Shown here one piece after another: positions 6,001 through 6,295 of a stretch of DNA of 6,295 nucleotides (position 1 is its first letter; each line of letters begins with the position of its first letter). The stretch comes from CAYYAU01 sp964469765 [NCBI: uncultured Clostridia bacterium] (GTDB lineage: Bacteria > UBA6262 > WVXT01 > CAYYAU01). Location: NCBI GenBank assembly GCA_964469765.1, contig CAYYAU010000068.1:1-6295 (forward strand), written 5' to 3'. The notes below the pieces were generated by a model. The model saw nothing but the letters and a program-made list of their open reading frames with translations. It did not search any database and was not told the DNA's origin. Made by a program: the position numbers and the translations under genes.

Positions 6001-6295
6001 TTCAGGGGTATCAATGAAACATTGTTTATAGTCACGCTTCACAATTTCAATACTACCATCAGAGCCATAGGTAACCCATATCTTTACCTTTCCTCGTGGT
6101 CTCTTTGTAGGCCAGCCACCACTCCTTGCTCCAATATAAATATACCAATCTCCAACGTCAAGAGTCTGATGTCCATACCCAGAATCATCAGAACCTATTT
6201 TAGGATCAACACATTGTGGATTATCCTCTTTACAACGAATCCACTCTCCTCCTTTTTTATCTAGCTTATAATAAGTGGTCACTTCTTGTCTACGG
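1..6295 (-). CDS. Interior of a giant multidomain Ig-like repeat surface/secreted protein (both ends missing)
   Basis: One minus-strand frame (first full codon 6294-6292, last codon 3-1) is open for 2,098 codons without a stop. Neither start nor stop is present, so the gene extends beyond both edges. The translation is a chain of beta-sandwich modules: six WDT-type Ig-like, five FlgD-Ig-like, one Big_6-like, one ZU5-like and four complete OmpL47-type modules, after about 330 unrecognised residues. Most modules end in Val-Asp-Asn/Thr followed by Thr/Ser-Pro, the usual linker between such repeats. No membrane span or enzyme motif is visible. Cysteines are sparse except in residues 21-158. From the families I infer an exported, extended adhesin-like or structural protein; the ligand cannot be read from the sequence. 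The repeats are strongly diverged from each other, so the array is old and unlikely to be an assembly artefact. The coding call is very secure; the function is inferred. Confidence 0.96.
55..330 (-). repeat. OmpL47-type module 4 (residues 1989-2080)
   Basis: The copy reads VYVSSETFITFSSEDRGVGIEKIEYSIDKGKSWEIYIDSVTLSESGNQIIQYRGIDRVNN, closing with FVDN. The opening 'ISQPKYIKEKRVYVSSET' strongly resembles the same segment of module 3, so these two are probably the most recently duplicated pair of this family in the window. Confidence 0.86.
331..603 (-). repeat. OmpL47-type module 3 (residues 1898-1988)
   Basis: This copy has PLYTDKNIWISSETLVSVSS, DDGAGSGVKMVEYGVDAG, DYEVYIGSFSISQEGEHIIKFRSRDNLDNIES and closing VLVDN. 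It has the full 'D-x-G-x-G-S-G-V' turn typical of the family, and the QEGEHIIKFRSRDN element is well kept. Confidence 0.86.
604..891 (-). repeat. OmpL47-type module 2 (residues 1802-1897)
   Basis: The copy contains KIYVTSNTKFSLETSDKG, then CGVKLREYRINGGEWQIYNGDFSVEGEEGDYNIEYRSVDNVGNRED and closing VILDN. The REYRINGGEWQIY core and the YRSVDNVGN turn are strong matches to the family. The small residue before Gly-Val in the usual S-G-V is a cysteine here. Confidence 0.85.
892..1170 (-). repeat. OmpL47-type module 1, atypical (residues 1709-1801)
   Basis: This is the first of the OmpL47-type beta modules. It has a long opening strand (SLSYTYRLKALETDD) in place of the usual V-T-L-x-A-x-D, then SSVEHIEVNVDDSGWERYNAPISFSTEGLHSIKYKAVDNTG and closing VIVDA. 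The signature 'W-x-x-Y-x-x-x-x-x-F-x-x-E-G-x-H-x-I-x-Y-x-x-x-D' is fully present. The family is named after a Leptospira surface protein, but such modules are widespread in secreted bacterial repeat proteins. Confidence 0.8.
1171..1497 (-). repeat. FlgD-Ig-like module 5, degenerate opening (residues 1600-1708)
   Basis: The opening signature has drifted from FSPNGDG to FNPNSDRLN, losing the Gly-Asp-Gly. The rest is clear: INYNLSKKAKVTIGIYD, a longer loop containing VNVPVRSLIE, SDIWDGRNNLMSVLPYGEYTYKISAVDRLGN and closing KMDVN. The length is the same as the other copies, so this looks like point divergence, not truncation. Confidence 0.8.
1498..1791 (-). repeat. WDT-type Ig-like module 6 (residues 1502-1599)
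   Basis: This copy reads VAIITTPKNNEVIKG, SIEIRGTAKGPFFKKYYLDYGEG, VEPVSWISI, NPVDNGILAVWDTSSLNGEYTIRLKTIDKIGKES and closing IIDN. NPVDNGILAVWDTSSLNG is the best-preserved example of the central signature. It is the last WDT copy in the window before the array changes back to a FlgD module and then to OmpL47-type modules. Confidence 0.86.
1792..2082 (-). repeat. WDT-type Ig-like module 5 (residues 1405-1501)
   Basis: The copy contains PVAQIKSPENDSLVKD, IVKIIGIAVDDSLDKYILEYK, ITWQSIGSF, SVNNDILGFWNTERLEGSYILRLRVFDKVGNVSED and closing NIGD. The central WDT reads WNT here, and the closing linker is IGD instead of VDN, so the join to the next module is less typical. Confidence 0.83.
2083..2397 (-). 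repeat. WDT-type Ig-like module 4, with loop insertion (residues 1300-1404)
   Basis: This copy has AEITWPSYNEVVG, IDITGVASANNFDYYRLEYAKG, FWEAI, HPVDNDVLATWDTKGLNGSYTLRLTV and KIDN. The loop between LEYAKG and the following Trp is longer than in its neighbours and contains EDVGPNDSN (about bases 2274-2242). The usual D-x-x-GN turn near the end is replaced by NRNKEI. Confidence 0.85.
2398..2694 (-). repeat. WDT-type Ig-like module 3 (residues 1201-1299)
   Basis: Elements in order are PVVNIKNPKKNNVVSG, IGIIGDVTDDNLKEYKVEYG, KGTEPEIWVNI, SVSDGILAQCDTSSLENEVYTFRLVAVDKAGNNSED and NVDN. The otherwise conserved Trp of the A-x-WDT motif is a cysteine here (AQCDT), although the rest of the motif is kept. 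Confidence 0.85.
2695..3021 (-). repeat. FlgD-Ig-like module 4 (residues 1092-1200)
   Basis: The module contains FSPNGDGVKDSVEIFYNL, AKVTVGVYDSNNRLIRDL, GINRVEWDGKNKNEKVVDDG, VYKYKIEAT and closing VEVDT. This is the copy nearest to the textbook FlgD-Ig-like pattern. It is inserted between two WDT modules, so the two families alternate instead of forming separate blocks. Confidence 0.88.
3022..3315 (-). repeat. WDT-type Ig-like module 2 (residues 994-1091)
   Basis: This is a complete copy. It has PIAKLSSPVDNERLNGVVEI (first strands with the SP-x-x-N turn and the G-x-V-x-I element), KGKAEDENYLSYSIE, IWIPISF, FVRWDTTGVSGRYTLRLTV, DKAGNTSED and closing NLDN. The RWDTTG...GRYTLRLTVSDKAGN stretch is the most typical of all copies here. 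The family resembles Big_7-type Ig domains in its first half. Confidence 0.85.
3316..3642 (-). repeat. FlgD-Ig-like module 3 (residues 885-993)
   Basis: The opening FSPNGDGKKDSINISY is close to the family consensus. It is followed by a strand with SCLIVHPDTEDVV, YKWDGYDDNGNVVKDGKY, LCKVIATNDAGN and a closing VNVDT. The strand after the opening motif departs from the usual V-x-V-YD pattern. Two cysteines (bases 3522 and 3384) lie in different strands and might form a disulfide. Confidence 0.85.
3643..3978 (-). repeat. FlgD-Ig-like module 2 (residues 773-884)
   Basis: This follows module 1 directly. It begins with ISPNEDGIQDETKISY, in which Glu replaces the usual Gly after Asn. It continues with VTIRVYDSNNNLIRIL, SNIWDGKNEIG, NNGTYTIKIDASDIVGN and a closing VKVDN. 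All FlgD-Ig-like core elements are present. Confidence 0.85.
3979..4311 (-). repeat. FlgD-Ig-like module 1 (residues 662-772)
   Basis: The module opens with FSPNGDKLSDTTEI, the N-terminal signature of FlgD-Ig-like domains. Next come the strand YFSILDSDN, the central WDGRDSEGKTLPDGKY and the terminal strand NYQIIAKDLAGN, all diagnostic elements in the expected order. It has two cysteines, one in the first strand (base 4221) and one in the last (base 3990), which could pair. The fold is known from the flagellar hook-capping protein FlgD, but isolated copies are common in secreted proteins and do not imply a flagellar role. Confidence 0.85.
4312..4569 (-). other. Bacterial Ig domain, Big_6-like (residues 576-661)
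   Basis: After a Pro-rich hinge (TPPAP) comes the layout typical of this family. It has a Pro-Thr-Asn turn, then ITVSGVTEPSSTVEVF (matching the 'v-x-G-x-t-x-P-g-s-x-V-x-V' core), a short loop, GGRFTLSNVRL, EEGENLITAVS and a final strand ending in VTLD. The 'L-x-x-G-x-N-x-I-x-x-x-A' element is well kept. It is the only module of its kind in the window and bridges the ZU5-like domain and the first FlgD-like repeat. One cysteine (FCNDK) is present without an obvious partner. Confidence 0.7.
4585..4845 (-). other. ZU5-like domain with terminal HFS motif (residues 484-570)
   Basis: The stretch begins with GPVYDFRPAGIEF, the pattern seen at the start of bacterial ZU5-like domains (a Gly-Pro, an aromatic residue, then Pro-x-Gly-[ILV]-x-Phe). 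It continues with a Pro-Ala-Ser-Leu turn, a predicted strand LGVYHFKP and a run ending in VTIVADIPHFSRYILG. The His-Phe-Ser at residues 563-565 (bases 4608-4600) matches the end of ZU5 domains. In eukaryotic ZU5 proteins such as PIDD1 and UNC5CL, an HF/S site undergoes self-cleavage between Phe and Ser. Whether this one cleaves cannot be told from sequence. In bacterial giant proteins this domain often sits among Ig-like modules, as here. The family call rests on remembered patterns, without a profile search. Confidence 0.65.
4846..5022 (-). other. Acidic linker before the ZU5-like domain (residues 425-483)
   Basis: About 59 residues rich in Asp and Glu (including LTPEEDVIVN and LDDVPDDPN) join the first WDT module to the ZU5-like domain. 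The segment has some strand-like stretches (KLYFSYD, VIVNVIPIA) and may be a small, poorly conserved beta domain rather than a flexible spacer. I do not recognise it. Confidence 0.45.
5023..5301 (-). repeat. WDT-type Ig-like module 1 (diverged; residues 332-424)
   Basis: This module shows the signature order of the WDT family. A strand with KVYGTAAG is followed by KYKLEYGQGSEPTEW, then VDNGLLGCWD, then a strand matching YTLRL (here YVIVLTV), then DKSGNV. It is diverged: the first strand lacks the usual SP-N turn, and the central motif reads GCWDISG instead of AVWDTSG. It is isolated from the other five WDT modules by the linker, the ZU5-like domain, the Big_6-like domain and three FlgD modules. 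Confidence 0.75.
5302..5820 (-). other. Unrecognised beta-rich region (residues 159-331)
   Basis: This stretch is rich in Ser, Thr, Gly, Val and Trp. It has alternating hydrophobic and polar residues (YVYYVGYTVSG, FSYTVSGKIPWS, SWSVTRTGG, AHTWVIDTGWSTG), as expected for a beta-sandwich or jelly-roll fold. It contains no cysteine, unlike the region before it. Its C-terminal part (about residues 278-331) leads into the repeat array and carries a short internal duplication, with VNRDG occurring twice 15 residues apart. I cannot match it to a named family. A carbohydrate-binding or adhesin head domain is possible but unsupported by any specific residue. Confidence 0.5.
5821..6295 (-). other. Unrecognised cysteine-containing region (residues 1-158)
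   Basis: This is the most N-terminal part visible, and I do not recognise the family. It contains seven cysteines, at residues 21, 28, 92, 103, 107, 148 and 158, far denser than in the rest of the protein. Residues 21-28 form a CxxxxxxC pair, and 103-107 form a CxxxC pair within CYYKC. Many aromatic residues (for example DWYIYIG and KIWVTYG) alternate with polar ones, which suggests beta strands. An exported protein could use these cysteines for disulfides. CxxxC could also bind a metal or cofactor, but no histidine-containing haem motif (CxxCH) is present. The region probably continues upstream, because the first visible residues are already inside a strand-like stretch. Confidence 0.6.

Noticed and set aside
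6245-6262. Shine-Dalgarno-like AAAGGAGGAG on the minus strand, possibly marking a gene start
   Set aside because: No in-frame ATG, GTG or TTG follows at a usable distance, and the frame is already open upstream to the window edge. The bases simply encode Lys-Gly-Gly-Glu.
5679-6264. Two plus-strand open frames (5679-5861 and 6022-6264)
   Set aside because: Both are antisense to the N-terminal unrecognised region. That region is less diagnostic than the repeats, but it is in the same uninterrupted frame as the rest of the gene, so the minus strand is preferred.

Overview
The whole window is the interior of one very large protein-coding gene read on the minus strand. Starting at base 6294 and reading down to base 1, one frame stays open for 2,098 codons with no stop. 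Neither the start codon nor the stop codon is inside the window, so the real protein is longer at both ends. The window holds no intergenic DNA and no sign of an RNA gene, mobile element or CRISPR array. The short open frames on the plus strand are antisense shadows of this gene.

The product is a mosaic of beta-sandwich modules typical of secreted or surface-displayed bacterial proteins. In the direction of translation (residue numbers count from base 6294) the layout is as follows. Residues 1-158 are an unrecognised cysteine-bearing region. Residues 159-331 are an unrecognised region rich in Ser, Thr, Trp and Gly. Residues 332-424 are a first, diverged Ig-like module of the 'WDT' type. Residues 425-483 are an acidic linker. 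Residues 484-570 are a ZU5-like domain ending in a His-Phe-Ser motif. Residues 576-661 are a bacterial Ig domain of the Big_6-like type. Residues 662-993 are three FlgD-Ig-like modules, followed by a WDT module (994-1091), a fourth FlgD module (1092-1200), four consecutive WDT modules (1201-1599) and a fifth, degenerate FlgD module (1600-1708). Residues 1709-2080 are four OmpL47-type modules, and a fifth begins at the edge of the window.

The repeats join at a recurrent linker (Val-Asp-Asn or Val-Asp-Thr, then Thr/Ser-Pro). This suggests a long string-of-beads stalk or adhesin. I see no catalytic domain, transmembrane segment, signal peptide or cell-wall anchor here; those would be expected outside the window. 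The most distinctive elements are the ZU5-like domain with its HFS motif (possibly autoproteolytic, by analogy with eukaryotic ZU5 proteins) and the unrecognised cysteine-containing region.

Organism: AT-rich DNA (roughly one third G+C by eye), with codons dominated by GAT, AAT, TTA, AGA, ATA and AAA. The domain families point to a bacterium. From memory, similar mosaics of FlgD-Ig, WDT-type and OmpL47-type modules are frequent in uncultured candidate phyla recovered from metagenomes, but the window has no marker gene and I would not assign a phylum.
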